A stretch of DNA of 64,000 bases, from positions 1 to 64,000 of the forward strand of contig JAFLSN010000013.1 of the NCBI GenBank assembly GCA_022510905.1. The letters run 5' to 3'. Positions 50,985 through 62,623 of this stretch are shown here, one piece after another. Below the pieces are notes generated by a model. That model made no database searches. It saw only the letters and a program-made list of their open reading frames with translations, and had not been told where the DNA came from. Source of the DNA: Treponema sp. GTDB lineage: Bacteria > Spirochaetota > Spirochaetia > Treponematales > Treponemataceae. The stretch's first letter is position 1, and every line of letters starts with the position of its first letter. The translations under genes were made by a program, and so were the position numbers.

Positions 50985-51110
50985 ATGGGTGACGGCAAGA
51001 AAAAAGCCCGCAAAGTGCTGGCGGCACTTAAACGGGCCTTGCTCGAAATCCTTGTGACCGTAGTCAGCGCGGTTATCGCCGAGGCGGTAATCAGGCTGAT
51101 GCTCGGCTAA
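50985..51110 (+). CDS. 41-codon small basic-hydrophobic protein
   Basis: Starts MGDGKKKARKVLAALKRALL after AAAGGGGGTAAGG and continues with a hydrophobic helix (EILVTVVSAVIAEAVIRLML). A basic amphipathic helix followed by a membrane helix suggests a membrane-acting peptide, for example a holin-like or toxin-like protein. It has a better RBS than most genes here and is followed by a hairpin, so it is probably expressed. No family recognised. Confidence 0.5.
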   Translation: MGDGKKKARKVLAALKRALLEILVTVVSAVIAEAVIRLMLG

Positions 51111-51117
51111 CGAGGGT

Positions 51118-51148
51118 GGTGCGGCGGGTCTTGACGGCTTGCCGCACC
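51118..51148 (+). terminator. Hairpin after the 41-codon gene
   Basis: GGTGCGGC (51118-51125) and GCCGCACC (51141-51148) form an 8-bp stem followed by GTTTGCTCATATTTT. Confidence 0.5.
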
Positions 51149-51181
51149 GTTTGCTCATATTTTACCCTCAAAGGGGGCTTT

Positions 51182-51271
51182 ATGTCAACAACAAAACTCA
51201 TTCTGAAAAACGTGGTGCGCGGCATCATCATCGCGGTTGTCATTTTCGTTGCATGGCGGATATGGGGGTAG
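51182..51271 (+). CDS. 29-codon single-helix membrane peptide
   Basis: Starts MSTTKLILKNVVRG and continues IIIAVVIFVAWRIWG, one membrane helix with a basic N-terminus. AAAGGGGG lies six bases before the ATG, as for the gene at 50985. It is followed within three bases by the next small ORF. It may be a toxin-like or phage membrane peptide. No family recognised. Confidence 0.45.
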   Translation: MSTTKLILKNVVRGIIIAVVIFVAWRIWG

Positions 51272-51273
51272 CT

Positions 51274-51451
51274 ATGGCGAGGGGCGGAAAGATCCGTTGG
51301 AACTAAGCGCGGGCGCACCGTGGAGTACAAGACCAGCTCGATTTCCGCCTGCCCGGAGGAGGTCGAGGCAGTCAAGGCTTTTGCGCGGATTGCTGGGAAG
51401 ACTGTGAGCCGCCACCTCGTGGAGCTTGCCTTTGCCGCCAAGACGGCTTGA
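51274..51451 (+). pseudogene. Ribbon-helix-helix-like small gene, apparently frameshifted
   Basis: ATG 51274 opens a frame reading MARGGKIRWN that stops at 51304. A second frame, without its own good start, reads TKRGRTVEYKTSSISACPEE and then VEAVKAFARIAGKTVSRHLV to a stop at 51451. The strand-helix-helix pattern with GKTVSRHLVELA resembles ribbon-helix-helix DNA-binding proteins. A one-base shift near 51300 would join the two parts, so it is either mutated, shifted during translation, or starts at GTG 51320. Confidence 0.45.
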
Positions 51452-51460
51452 CCGCTCCGC

Positions 51461-51507
51461 GCGGCCGCGCCATGTTCTTTTTGGATGCCGCTGGCAGTTC
51501 ATTTTTT
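51461..51507 (+). repeat. Short direct repeat, copy 2
   Basis: GGCCGCGCCATGTTCTTTTT followed by GGATGCCGCTGGCAGTTC; differs from copy 1 at about four positions. The 340 bases after it (51508-51850) hold no recognised gene. Confidence 0.6.
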
Positions 51508-51850
51508 TTGCGCCGCAGGGGAGACCCTGCGTTTTTTTTGGAAGGCGTGTTTTGACATTTGCGCGTAAAAGGTGCGTACCATTCTTATGCGGCTGGTGTG
51601 CTGTGCCTTTTGGCCGCGCCACCGTGGTTTTGCCTTGTTTTTCTGCCTGTGCATTGCAAAGGGGCTGGCATGTATGCCATCTCTGGACGGCAAAGTTTCG
51701 CGTTTTCGCAACAGGCTGAATTCGCTGCTTGAAAACAGCGTGGTTTGCGTGGAGTGAATGGGGCGGTTTTGTGGCGTGTCTGCGAAAGATAACCAGAACG
51801 GGGGCTCGCGGAAGGGGTGCATGCCGTGCCTTTGCGCCGTGGTGGAGCAT

Positions 51851-51880
51851 AAAAAAACACCCGCCGTGCGAGGCGGGTGC
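51851..51880 (-). terminator. Terminator of the porin-like gene
   Basis: GGCGGGTG/CACCCGCC arms (51879-51872 and 51865-51858) form a hairpin followed on the minus strand by seven T. Confidence 0.8.
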
Positions 51881-51915
51881 TTTGGGCTTGTGCCCTTTAC
51901 ATTATGCCGAGTGGC

Positions 51916-53226
51916 CTAGAATGCGTATTCAATGCCGACCGGGATGTAGAATTTGTTTCCAGTGTAATCAACCTCATATCCACCAATCTTAACGTTCGCA
52001 AGAGTTAGCTTGTCTGCGATGCCTGCGTGGATAAAGCAGTCTGAGGCGAGGTCTTTTTTGACGTACAGGGCCGCGCCAATGACGTTTGCTGTGATATTTT
52101 CACAAAACGCACCGTTCCAGGCAAGGTTCACGCCGAGCGTGAGCGGGGTAAAGGCGCATTCAAGAGATGCGTCCACAAAGATTCCGGGAGCCATTTTTAT
52201 ATCGCCACCATTGTCGATGTCGAAATCGGCCAGACCTGCGAAGCCCGCGTGGGCCTTGAACGCAAGGGCATCGCTCGAAACCTTGAGACCTGCCACAATC
52301 TGGAAGAATTCACCGTCAGTCAAACCTTCATACTCGTATCCTGGGTAGCTGTCTTCGTCTTTTATAAATGTAAATGCTGTAGTACGTTTTTTTCCGTCAG
52401 ACCAGAACGGGATTTTGGCACCGATTTCAAGCAGGGCGCTTTCGCCCAGGTTGAGGTCAAAGCCGAGCTCCAGCTTGCCGATGTAGTCCTTTATATTATT
52501 ACTCTTATAAATTTCATTTCCATAGTCATCTTTTTCTAGGAAACTTTTGCGATCATCTCTCTCGCCATTGTTGAACCAAGCGGCCTTGATCTGGAAGGTG
52601 TCGGTGCTGAACCCTGCACCAAGCTGGAAGCCGAGGAATGTGTTTTTTGCGTCTCTAAGGCCTGCATATTCTCCCTTCTTGCCTGCATCGAATGCGAGGC
52701 CGAGCCACAGGCCTTCAATGGGGGTTGGGGTAAACTCGATGCCGCAGCCGAGCACGTCAAAGCGGTCAAAGATGTCGGTCTTGCCAAGTGACATAACGTC
52801 GCGGCGGCCGTTGTCCCAGTCGCTGATGGATCCTGCAAGCTCGTTCATGCGGAGCTTTCCGAGGCTGAACTTTAACCAGCCGAGCTTTGCCCATGCCTTC
52901 GCCTCGTCCATGAACATCCATCCGCCTAAATATTCGTTTTCATTTCCGGCTACACCGTCAAATCCCTTGTACTGCTCAGCTTCAATATAGAAACCGATTG
53001 TGCCTTCCTGGTTTTGTGCGGAAAGCTCCACGGCGCTGTAAAAGTCTGCGGTTGTTTTTGCGTTCGGGTCAATCTTATATTCTTCACCCCCTTTTGGTGT
53101 GTAATGATTGACATCTTTTTCCACCAGGTGTGATGAGCCGTGGCCGCTAAAGCCCACAGAAACGTCCGCAAAAGCACCCGCAGCAACAAGTGCTGTTACC
53201 GCTGCAATTCCAACAAGTTTTTTCAT
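51916..53226 (-). CDS. Outer-membrane beta-barrel, porin-like
   Basis: A 436-residue protein with a Sec signal peptide (MKKLVGIAAVTALVAAGAFA) and a mature part made of alternating aromatic strands separated by Asp/Gly-rich turns. It ends GIEYAF, with the C-terminal Phe needed for Bam-dependent insertion. FYIEAEQYKGFDG, LGCGIEFTPTPIEGLWLGL and LKVSSDALAFKAHAGFAG are typical barrel strands. It is probably a porin of the spirochaete outer membrane. The gene is monocistronic, with its own terminator. The substrate is unknown. Confidence 0.72.
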   Translation of the reverse strand: MKKLVGIAAVTALVAAGAFADVSVGFSGHGSSHLVEKDVNHYTPKGGEEYKIDPNAKTTADFYSAVELSAQNQEGTIGFYIEAEQYKGFDGVAGNENEYLGGWMFMDEAKAWAKLGWLKFSLGKLRMNELAGSISDWDNGRRDVMSLGKTDIFDRFDVLGCGIEFTPTPIEGLWLGLAFDAGKKGEYAGLRDAKNTFLGFQLGAGFSTDTFQIKAAWFNNGERDDRKSFLEKDDYGNEIYKSNNIKDYIGKLELGFDLNLGESALLEIGAKIPFWSDGKKRTTAFTFIKDEDSYPGYEYEGLTDGEFFQIVAGLKVSSDALAFKAHAGFAGLADFDIDNGGDIKMAPGIFVDASLECAFTPLTLGVNLAWNGAFCENITANVIGAALYVKKDLASDCFIHAGIADKLTLANVKIGGYEVDYTGNKFYIPVGIEYAF

Positions 53227-53442
53227 AAAAAACTCCTTTGTTTTACATTACATCGTGGAGCGTCTGGCTCCGGGCGGTGGCTGGGCAACGCCCGGCGGCA
53301 CCGTGCAATGTTTGCCCCGATTATGAAAGAATGGTTCTGCTTTGTCAATAGGTTTGTGGCAAAATTATGTAACCTTTGCGGTTTGGTGCGGTTTGTAGCA
53401 GTAAATTGCATTTTGTGTAAAAGTTCTGCAAGAGGTGGTGTT

Positions 53443-54306
53443 ATGAAACCGAATGGAAGTTTTTTTTGCGGGGCGCGTTACTGCCTTGCGGCCGCCGTGT
53501 GCGCTTTTGCGGCTCTGGCGCTCTCTGCGTGCGCTTCAACAAAGGCTCCGGCCGATTCCTACGGCGGGCCTCACAGCGAGGACGGGGCTTTGGGCGGGGG
53601 CACGGAGCTTGTGGTGCCGGATTCCGTGCAGGGCGCTGGCGGCAGGGTGGTGATCCAGGCTGAGCGCAGGAGCACTTTTGCCGAAATCATGCTCGGAAAG
53701 AACAGCCTGATTGAGCTCGGCACCTTCGAGCTCGGCACCGAAAACACGCTGGGCGGCGTAAAGAAGGAGAAGGGCACCGTGTACTACAACACGGAGCTTG
53801 GCCTCGTGGGGTTCTATTCGCGCTACCTCCTGAATCTTGACTACGTGTATTTCAAGGACAACGCCCGCGCTCTGGTGGCGGCGGCCCTTGATCGCTATCT
53901 GGAGGATTTTGCCGCCCATGCGCTCAAGACCCGGGGCAAGACCTACAAGGAATATGCGGAGGTGCCCGTGCGCGTGGAGTGGGGCACCATTCCCACCATG
54001 ATAGACAGCTACGCCAACACGAAGCTCCAGGTGGGCTACCGTTTTGTAAAGCGCTCGCCGTATTTTGCGTTCACGGTGTGGCAGGTTGAAAACGAGGGGC
54101 CCAAGAAGGGAGCCACCAAGGACAGCAACATCGCCCTTCGCTACTATTTTACCAAGGCGCAGGCGCAGGAGCTTCTTGCCAAGCTCACCGACGAATACAT
54201 AGACGCGGCTCTGGAGCCGTACAAGGTGGTTTTGGGCGCGGAAGATGGGGAAGAATCGAAGGAAGCCCGCCGGAAAAAGAAAGCCGCCCCCGCCGATGAA
54301 TACTGA
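53443..54306 (+). CDS. Lipoprotein of unknown function
   Basis: A 287-residue protein with a long signal region (MKPNGSFFCGARYCLAAAVC, then AFAALALSAC; lipobox LSAC). The mature protein has no recognised domain; blocks such as VYYNTELGLVGFYSRYLLNL and YKEYAEVPVRVEWGTIPTMI suggest an alpha/beta fold. The C-terminus is a short acidic-basic tail (EDGEESKEARRKKKAA). The start was placed at 53443 because the longer frame is not a signal sequence. A bidirectional terminator follows. Confidence 0.68.
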   Translation: MKPNGSFFCGARYCLAAAVCAFAALALSACASTKAPADSYGGPHSEDGALGGGTELVVPDSVQGAGGRVVIQAERRSTFAEIMLGKNSLIELGTFELGTENTLGGVKKEKGTVYYNTELGLVGFYSRYLLNLDYVYFKDNARALVAAALDRYLEDFAAHALKTRGKTYKEYAEVPVRVEWGTIPTMIDSYANTKLQVGYRFVKRSPYFAFTVWQVENEGPKKGATKDSNIALRYYFTKAQAQELLAKLTDEYIDAALEPYKVVLGAEDGEESKEARRKKKAAPADEY

Positions 54307-54375
54307 TTCGCGCGGAAAGGGTACACGCCCCGTTCAGCAAAGCCAGCCTTGTCTTTAGGCCGTGCTCCTGCGTTG
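54305..54375 (+). repeat. Dispersed repeat, short copy
   Basis: GATTCGCGCGGAAAGGGTAC, then CAGCAAAGCCAGCC and GGCCGTGCTCCTGCG. It begins at the stop codon of the lipoprotein gene, just as the copy at 60899 begins at the end of a lipoprotein gene. Confidence 0.6.
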
Positions 54376-54400
54376 TGGTGATTTTGGACAAACAGCATCC

Positions 54401-54436
54401 AAAAAAAACGCTGCCCTTTAGGGCAGCGTTTTTTTT
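54401..54436 (+). terminator. Bidirectional terminator between the lipoprotein gene and secA
   Basis: Eight A, CGCTGCCC (54409-54416), loop TTTA, GGGCAGCG (54421-54428), eight T. Confidence 0.9.
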
Positions 54437-54542
54437 GCGCAAGCGCCCCGCCTGTGAAAAGGCCCGGCGCGATTCGTGCGCACAGCAATGCGGTTCTTGC
54501 GGTTTGCACGGAACGTTTTCGGCGGTGCAGGGCAAAACGCCA

Positions 54543-54590
54543 CGCATTGCGCCGGGCGCGAGGGTCTATGCATTGCGCCGGGCGCAAGAG

Positions 54591-54610
<20 letters not shown>
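54543..54610 (+). repeat. Short tandem repeat overlapping the secA 3' end
   Basis: GCATTGCGCCGGGCGC recurs with a 25-26-base period, and the third, partial unit (GCATTGCGCCCATGG) forms the last codons and stop of secA on the minus strand. Confidence 0.55.
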
Positions 54611-57392
<2,782 letters not shown>

Positions 57393-57454
57393 AATATCAC
57401 AAATATACTTCTTTTTTTTTACATTGACAATATAAAGCGTATTGTTTATTCTGG

Positions 57455-58699
57455 ATGGATATGAAAGATTCTGTGCGCGGCCTGTGCATGGGGGCTGCCC
57501 GGTGCGCGGGCCTCTTTGCGTGCATGGCGCTTCTTTCTTCGTGCTTCCAGAGCAGGGTCGTGTCGGCCATCGAAGAGGAAGAGCTGTTTACCCTGAGCTA
57601 CGGCAATTTTGAGGACCAGGTGAATGTGTTCGACATGGGCGAAGTCGGCGACGTGCCGATACGTCTGGCCATGCGCGACGGTTTTTTTTACGTGACCAAC
57701 GGGCAGTCAAAGAAAGTCATGGAATTCAACAGCTATGGCGACCTTCTGAGCCTGTACTACAATGAAGACAACAACCCCGAGCCCTCGTTCTTAAAAGCGG
57801 CGCAGGCTGCCACCGCCACACGCAAGGCAGTGCGCTATCCTTTCAACGAGATTTCCGAGATTGCCATCGATTCCCGCAAGTTTCTTTACGCTGTTGACAC
57901 GCTTCCGCTGGAGCGGCAGGAGCTTGACGAGGGCAGCGGCCAGATGCTTGGCCAGATTGTGCTCCGTTTTAGCGACTCCGGTTCCTTTGTGGACTACCTG
58001 GGGCAGCAGGGGCCCGGAGGAACTCCGTTTCCGTTCATACAGAACCTGTACGCCACGAACAGCAACGAGCTTGTGGTTGTGTGCACCACCAACGCGGGGG
58101 CCGTGGTGTACTGGTTTTCAACCGAAGGCTATCTTCTGTTCACTGTTCCGATTGAAAAACAGTCGGTGCCGGGCCCTTCTTCCGAAGAAAAAAACGACGT
58201 ATGGTTAAAGATTGATTCGGTGGTGCCGGACAGCCGTGAGCGGAGGCTCTACGTGAAAGTTGACTACTACGTGAGCCAGGTTGACGAGGCGAGCCGTGTG
58301 CAGTCCGGGATAGTCTACAAGGAGTCCCTCCTCCATGCGCTCGATGTGCTGGATGGAAGCTACGGGCGCCCGATTTCGGTTCCGGCCTACACGGAGCGTG
58401 TCACGGAGGGCTTTTCTTCGCAGACCTACAGTGTTCCATATGAGCTGCTGGGAGTTACAGAAAGCGGCTGGTTCTTTTTTATTGTTACCACCGGCGAGGG
58501 GTTTTCGCTCCAGATGATGCAGGGGGACGGACAGCGAATCTTGCAGCGGCGGCTCAGGGTTGACAGGCGGAAGAACCTGTTCTACACCTTTTCGCTCGGC
58601 AACACTGGTATCCTGTCTGTGTTTCTGGTGCAGACCAGCCACGCCACGGTTGCCTGGTGGCGCACGGACTCGCTCATTCAGGCAATCCTGAAAAACTGA
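57455..58699 (+). CDS. Spirochaete envelope lipoprotein, LIC_12708-like
   Basis: A 414-residue protein with a signal peptide ([20 protein letters not shown], lipobox LSSC near residue 30). The mature part has repeated beta-strand units such as [20 protein letters not shown] and [20 protein letters not shown], which suggest a beta-propeller. Length and order match the spirochaete LIC_12708-type lipoproteins; function unknown. It heads a run of six same-strand genes, some tightly spaced, and is divergent from secA. Confidence 0.65.
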   Translation: MDMKDSVRGLCMGAARCAGLFACMALLSSCFQSRVVSAIEEEELFTLSYGNFEDQVNVFDMGEVGDVPIRLAMRDGFFYVTNGQSKKVMEFNSYGDLLSLYYNEDNNPEPSFLKAAQAATATRKAVRYPFNEISEIAIDSRKFLYAVDTLPLERQELDEGSGQMLGQIVLRFSDSGSFVDYLGQQGPGGTPFPFIQNLYATNSNELVVVCTTNAGAVVYWFSTEGYLLFTVPIEKQSVPGPSSEEKNDVWLKIDSVVPDSRERRLYVKVDYYVSQVDEASRVQSGIVYKESLLHALDVLDGSYGRPISVPAYTERVTEGFSSQTYSVPYELLGVTESGWFFFIVTTGEGFSLQMMQGDGQRILQRRLRVDRRKNLFYTFSLGNTGILSVFLVQTSHATVAWWRTDSLIQAILKN

Positions 58700-58705
58700 T
58701 CCGGG

Positions 58706-59353
58706 ATGGTAAAAATGTCTGACGGCCCAAACCAGATTGACGGCATTCCAGAGGAAGAGGCGGATGCGCTCGTGTTTCACTACCAGCGGGGCTCGTTCCG
58801 TTCCCGCGAAAACGAGCGCGCCAGAAACCTTGCCACCGGCACAAACCAGCCGAGAGGCGGCCTGTTCCGTTCTCTGGTTGCAACCAGGGGGAACCGCCTC
58901 ATGCTCATGGTCATGCTTATGACCGTGGTTGTCGTGGCTTCGGTGACTTTGTTCGGCAGGAGTTCCAGCGAGCACACTGTTGACGGCGTGTATTGTCTGC
59001 TAGATTCTTTTTCATATGACGACACTGTGTATGCGACCCTTTCGCTTTCGCTTCCCGCTTCCGGCTCTGCGTCTCCCGGAGGCTATTTTGGCCTTTTTCG
59101 TGCCGCGCCTGGAGCGCACGCAGAAGAGACCCGGGAAGCGCCTGCTGTTGAGCCGCGCCAGATTTCTGTGCAGTTTGTGGCTTTTGACAGCGACGGCGGG
59201 CAGTCATTCCGCGAAGAGCAGGACACCGTGTTTGACGGCGGCAAGACCGCGCTCCGCATGACATGCCCCGATTATGACATAGTGCGCGTTGAAGCCGTTG
59301 TGAATGGGCCTTCCGGCAGCGTTACCCTGTCGTCCGCTGTCACACGCCACTGA
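58706..59353 (+). CDS. Single-pass membrane protein of unknown function
   Basis: About 212-215 residues; ATG 58715 may be the true start, since ATG 58706 is only seven bases after the previous stop. The cytoplasmic N-terminal part is acidic (EEEADALVFHYQRGSFRSRE). One membrane helix (LMLMVMLMTVVVVASVTLFG) follows at about 70-90, and the extracytoplasmic part reads as a small beta domain (YDDTVYATLSLSLP, ISVQFVAFDSDGGQSF). It is coupled to the upstream lipoprotein and so is probably an envelope factor specific to spirochaetes. Confidence 0.6.
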   Translation: MVKMSDGPNQIDGIPEEEADALVFHYQRGSFRSRENERARNLATGTNQPRGGLFRSLVATRGNRLMLMVMLMTVVVVASVTLFGRSSSEHTVDGVYCLLDSFSYDDTVYATLSLSLPASGSASPGGYFGLFRAAPGAHAEETREAPAVEPRQISVQFVAFDSDGGQSFREEQDTVFDGGKTALRMTCPDYDIVRVEAVVNGPSGSVTLSSAVTRH

Positions 59354-59626
59354 AAGGCAAGCCGCGGCAGCCTTGGTTTGGAATCCTCCGCGCCCGGTGC
59401 ACGTGTTTTGGCAGAAATCGGTTCGTTCGGAAAGGGCGCGCGCAGTGCTAATGCGAAGTCGGCTCCCGTCTTGGAGCAGTGCTTTTGCGTTAGGTGTGTT
59501 GATTTTTGCTGGCGCGGGGCTTGCAGGTGCCAGGCATTCGGTATACAATATCGGTGCCCGGTCGTTTGCGGTTTTGTGCGCGTTGTGCGTTTTGTTGTAG
59601 CGGCGGGCAAGAATGGAGGTGTGGCT

Positions 59627-60112
59627 ATGGCGCAGTTTTATTTTCTTTCGATTTTGCTGAATATCATTGCGGGGCTCATTTTGGTGTACGGAAACGCACT
59701 TTCAAAAAATGCCGGCTCCGATTCTGACGGACTTTCCGAGGTGGCCGATGGTTTCGGAACGGAGGGCGAGGTGGCAGGCCATGCCGCTCCGTCGCCCGTG
59801 ACTTTCGCTTCGCTTGACAACAAGATATTTCGCCTTGTTGTGGGTGTGCTTTCCGTGTTCGTGGGGCTGATGAAGCTGCTTTCAGTTTTCAGGAACGATA
59901 TTCCAATCGTGGGCGACCTGTTTCCCGCGCTGGCGGGCATGGTGGCGGGCGCTTCGCTTTTGTTCGACTACTACAGCTCGCAGGCTGTGGGCGCTGCCGA
60001 TCTTCCGACTCCGCTCCAGGTTGTGCTGGTGGATTCAAAAAAATATCTTGGAATCGCCTGCATTGTAGTCGCCGTGCTGCATTTTGTTTTTCCGCAGGTT
60101 GTGCTGCTCTAG
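59627..60112 (+). CDS. Three- to four-helix membrane protein
   Basis: A 161-residue protein with GGAGG nine bases before ATG 59627. Hydrophobic helices are at about 4-22, 68-86, 96-116 and 140-158, with a Gly/Ser/Asp-rich loop after the first. No recognised domain. Such small multi-pass proteins are frequent in treponemal envelope operons. A gap of 273 bases precedes it. Confidence 0.6.
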   Translation: MAQFYFLSILLNIIAGLILVYGNALSKNAGSDSDGLSEVADGFGTEGEVAGHAAPSPVTFASLDNKIFRLVVGVLSVFVGLMKLLSVFRNDIPIVGDLFPALAGMVAGASLLFDYYSSQAVGAADLPTPLQVVLVDSKKYLGIACIVVAVLHFVFPQVVLL

Positions 60113-60127
60113 CGCTTTGGGGGCTTT

Positions 60128-60541
60128 ATGGCAAAAACGTCGATAGCATGCATAGCCATTTCCGGTAAAAAAGTGCTGGTGGCGCACCGCAATCCCACGG
60201 GACAGATGGGCGGCCGCTGGGAATTTCCGGGGGGAAAGGTTGAACCCGGCGAGACGGATCAGGCTGCAATCATCCGCGAAATGGACGAGGAATTTGGCAT
60301 TCAGGTGGTTCCCGGAGAATTGATTGCGCAGGCTTCGTTTTTCCATAACGATGAAGAGGTGGCGCTCCACTGCTACCGCATGTTCGTTCCCCATGACGGA
60401 ATCCAGAGCGCATACCGCCTTACAGAGCACAGCGAATACCGTTGGGCCGATGTTTCTGAAATCCCCGGACTTCCGTTTGTTGACAGCGACCGCGCTCTCT
60501 ATGAGGCTGTTAAAGCCTATGTTGAACGGAGCACGGAATGA
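60128..60541 (+). CDS. MutT-like Nudix hydrolase
   Basis: A 137-residue Nudix protein. GRWEFPGGKVEPGETD followed by IIREMDEEFGI fits the box GX5EX7REUXEEXGU exactly. The WEFPGGK opening is that of MutT/8-oxo-dGTP or nucleoside triphosphate diphosphatases. It probably cleans the nucleotide pool. It overlaps the next gene by four bases. Confidence 0.87.
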   Translation: MAKTSIACIAISGKKVLVAHRNPTGQMGGRWEFPGGKVEPGETDQAAIIREMDEEFGIQVVPGELIAQASFFHNDEEVALHCYRMFVPHDGIQSAYRLTEHSEYRWADVSEIPGLPFVDSDRALYEAVKAYVERSTE

Positions 60542-60900
60542 AGCGCTTTCTGCTGTGCATGCTGGTGCCGCTCGTGCTTTCAGGCTGCTTTAAAAAAAAA
60601 GAAATCGCGTTTGATTCCAGTGACCCGTTGGCGCTTTTGCCCGACGTGCAGTGGGCCGTGGTTGTACAGCCGTATGTGGCCTTCCGCGCGGAACCCGGCT
60701 TTGAAAAGCAGGTTCAGGATCACGGCCGCCGGGGTGACATCATGCAGGTTCAGGGAAAGCGGCTGGTTAAGACCGAAAGCGGCCCCTCGGGAAAAATTAC
60801 GGCATGGTACGAATTTGAGCAGGGCTGGCTTGAAGACACGGTTGTTTCAATCTACGACAACAAGCTGAAGGCCCAGACCGCAGCTTCCAAGCTTCATTGA
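60538..60900 (+). CDS. Small lipoprotein with SH3-like domain
   Basis: A 120-residue protein with a signal peptide and lipobox (MKRFLLCMLVPLVLSGC). The mature part has VVQPYVAFRAEPGFEKQ, GRRGDIMQVQGKRL and YEFEQGWLEDTVV, a pattern of a bacterial SH3 domain that may bind peptidoglycan. It is translationally coupled to the Nudix gene (ATGA overlap), an unusual pairing. The dispersed repeat begins at its stop codon. Confidence 0.65.
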   Translation: MKRFLLCMLVPLVLSGCFKKKEIAFDSSDPLALLPDVQWAVVVQPYVAFRAEPGFEKQVQDHGRRGDIMQVQGKRLVKTESGPSGKITAWYEFEQGWLEDTVVSIYDNKLKAQTAASKLH

Positions 60901-61115
60901 TTCGCGCGGAAAGGGCGCATACCCTGCTTCTGCGAAGCCGGCCCCCGGCTTGAAGCCGTGCTGCAATTAGGGGCGAAAAGAGAGGAATGTACTCTTGACT
61001 GTAATTCCTTGATTAAAAAAGACACACCCGGCAAAAGCTAAGGGCTTCTTTATCACTTATCACTACCAAATTATCAAATTTCAGAAAAATCATACTCACA
61101 CTTATGCGTCGGGGG
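60899..61115 (+). repeat. Dispersed repeat, long copy
   Basis: First half GATTCGCGCGGAAAGGGCGC ... CTTCTGCGAAGCCGGCC ... GTGCTGCAATTAGGGGCGAAA; second half CACACCCGGCAAAAGCTAA ... AAATTTCAGAAAAATCATAC. Both halves are in the same order and about the same orientation as at 43506-43855, with about 160 bases less between them. No gene is seen between 60901 and 61203. Confidence 0.65.
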
Positions 61116-61144
61116 AGGGCTTTGTGCACCGTCCTTAAGAAAAA

Positions 61145-61170
61145 GCTGTGCGGGCCGGGATCCTGCCCGC
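61145..61170 (-). terminator. Possible terminator of hisS
   Basis: GCGGGC (61150-61155) and GCCCGC (61165-61170) form a stem; on the minus strand ACAGCTTTTTC follows. Confidence 0.45.
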
Positions 61171-61203
61171 GCCATGTTTTTTTGTCATGCCTTCATCGCG
61201 GGC

Positions 61204-62526
61204 CTACTGTGCTTTTTTGCCTTTTTCTTCAAGGATATGCTCTGCCGCCTTTTGAGCCGTTAGCCCCGTGAACTGCGTTCGTGTGCGCAAATCCTTTAGC
61301 GTGAGTGTTCCTGTATGGGCATTTTCCGCGCTTATGATGATGCCCCATGGAATGCCTTTTTTTTCGGTCACGGCGTACTGTTTTTGCATCTTGGCCGTGT
61401 CGGGAAACACTTCAACTGCCACGCCATGCTCCCGCAGCTCGGACGCGACTTTCTGGTAGTGCGCGGAGAGCGATTGGTCAGTGTTGTAGATTTCTGCGTC
61501 CAGATAGCTGCCACGGCTTTTTGCGAGCCCAAGCTCGGACAGGCCTGCGATAAGCCTGTCAAGCCCGATTGACGCGCCTACGCCCGGTACCTTTTCTTTC
61601 ATGTACAGGCCCGCAAGGTTGTCGTAGCGCCCTCCTGAGCACACGCTTCCTATGGAAGGAAGGTCATCGAGGAATGTCTCGTAGACCACGCCGGTGTAGT
61701 AGTCAAGACCTCGTGTGATGCTTGGGTCGAGCACGTAGCTTTTTTCGATGCCGGATGCGCACATCATGGCGTAAATATCCTTTAGGCGCCTGGTGTCGTC
61801 CGCTTCTCCCCCCGCGAGGTCTTCTATGTGGGAGAGCGTTTCCTGGAACGTGGCCTTTGTCTGTATGTAGTCCAGTATTCTTTTTGCCGAATCCATGCTG
61901 CCGGTCACGGAGCAGAGCTCTTTTTCCACTTCTTCTGCGCCAAGTTTTGAAAGCTTGTCAACCGCGCGCAGGACATCCTCGGATTTTTCGGCCGCTCCGA
62001 TTCCCGCAAGAAAACGGTTGAAGATGCCACGGTGGTTCATGTGCACTGTTACCCTGTCAACGCCTATGGCCATTAGCGCCGCCTTCATCAATGCGAGAGT
62101 CTCAAAGTCGCTTGTGGCGGAATCGCTTCCCACGGTGTCAAAGTCGCACTGCACGAACTCGCGGTAACGTCCTGCCTGAGGCTTCTCTCCGCGCCAGACC
62201 TTCGCTATGTGGTACCGCTTGAAAGGAAAGTACAACTTTTCCCTGTGCTCGGCCGTGAACCGCGCGAAAGGTACAGTAAGGTCAAAACGCATGGCCACAT
62301 TGCGGTTTCCGTTGTCCTTGAAGCGGAATACCTGTTTTTCCGTTTCGCCGTTCGATTTGCGAAGGAGGATTTCCGTGTATTCCAGCACGGGCGTGTCTAT
62401 GGGTACAAAGCCGTATGCGCGGTAGGTGCGCGTGAGCTTTTCAATCAGGTCGGCGCGAAGCATCTCGTCTGCGGGCAGAAAATCGCGGAAACCTTTCAGT
62501 ACCCGCGGCTGGATAAAATCATTCAT
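61204..62526 (-). CDS. hisS: Histidyl-tRNA synthetase
   Basis: A 440-residue class II synthetase that charges tRNA-His. RVLKGFRDFLPADEMLR and YGFVPIDTPVLEYTEILL are the start, then MRFDLTVPFARFTAEH, KRYHIAKVWRGEKPQAGRYREF (motif 2), and SITRGLDYYTGVVYETFL (His motif). The C-terminal anticodon-binding domain has LRTRTQ. The start codon is only about three bases from the predicted transcription start, so the mRNA may be leaderless. Confidence 0.93.
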   Translation of the reverse strand: MNDFIQPRVLKGFRDFLPADEMLRADLIEKLTRTYRAYGFVPIDTPVLEYTEILLRKSNGETEKQVFRFKDNGNRNVAMRFDLTVPFARFTAEHREKLYFPFKRYHIAKVWRGEKPQAGRYREFVQCDFDTVGSDSATSDFETLALMKAALMAIGVDRVTVHMNHRGIFNRFLAGIGAAEKSEDVLRAVDKLSKLGAEEVEKELCSVTGSMDSAKRILDYIQTKATFQETLSHIEDLAGGEADDTRRLKDIYAMMCASGIEKSYVLDPSITRGLDYYTGVVYETFLDDLPSIGSVCSGGRYDNLAGLYMKEKVPGVGASIGLDRLIAGLSELGLAKSRGSYLDAEIYNTDQSLSAHYQKVASELREHGVAVEVFPDTAKMQKQYAVTEKKGIPWGIIISAENAHTGTLTLKDLRTRTQFTGLTAQKAAEHILEEKGKKAQ

Positions 62527-62535
62527 AATGCGGAA

Positions 62536-62564
62536 AGAATACCGAAAAAGAGCATTTTATTCAA
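62536..62564 (-). promoter_or_regulatory. Promoter of hisS
   Basis: TTGAAT (62564-62559) and TATTCT (62541-62536) are 17 bases apart on the minus strand. The ATG at 62526 is ten bases after the -10, leaving little or no leader. Confidence 0.65.
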
Positions 62565-62623
62565 GGAAGGATGGAGGCTGCCCAAGCCATGCTGTTCTGC
62601 ACGAATCCTGTTGGCGTGGGCGG

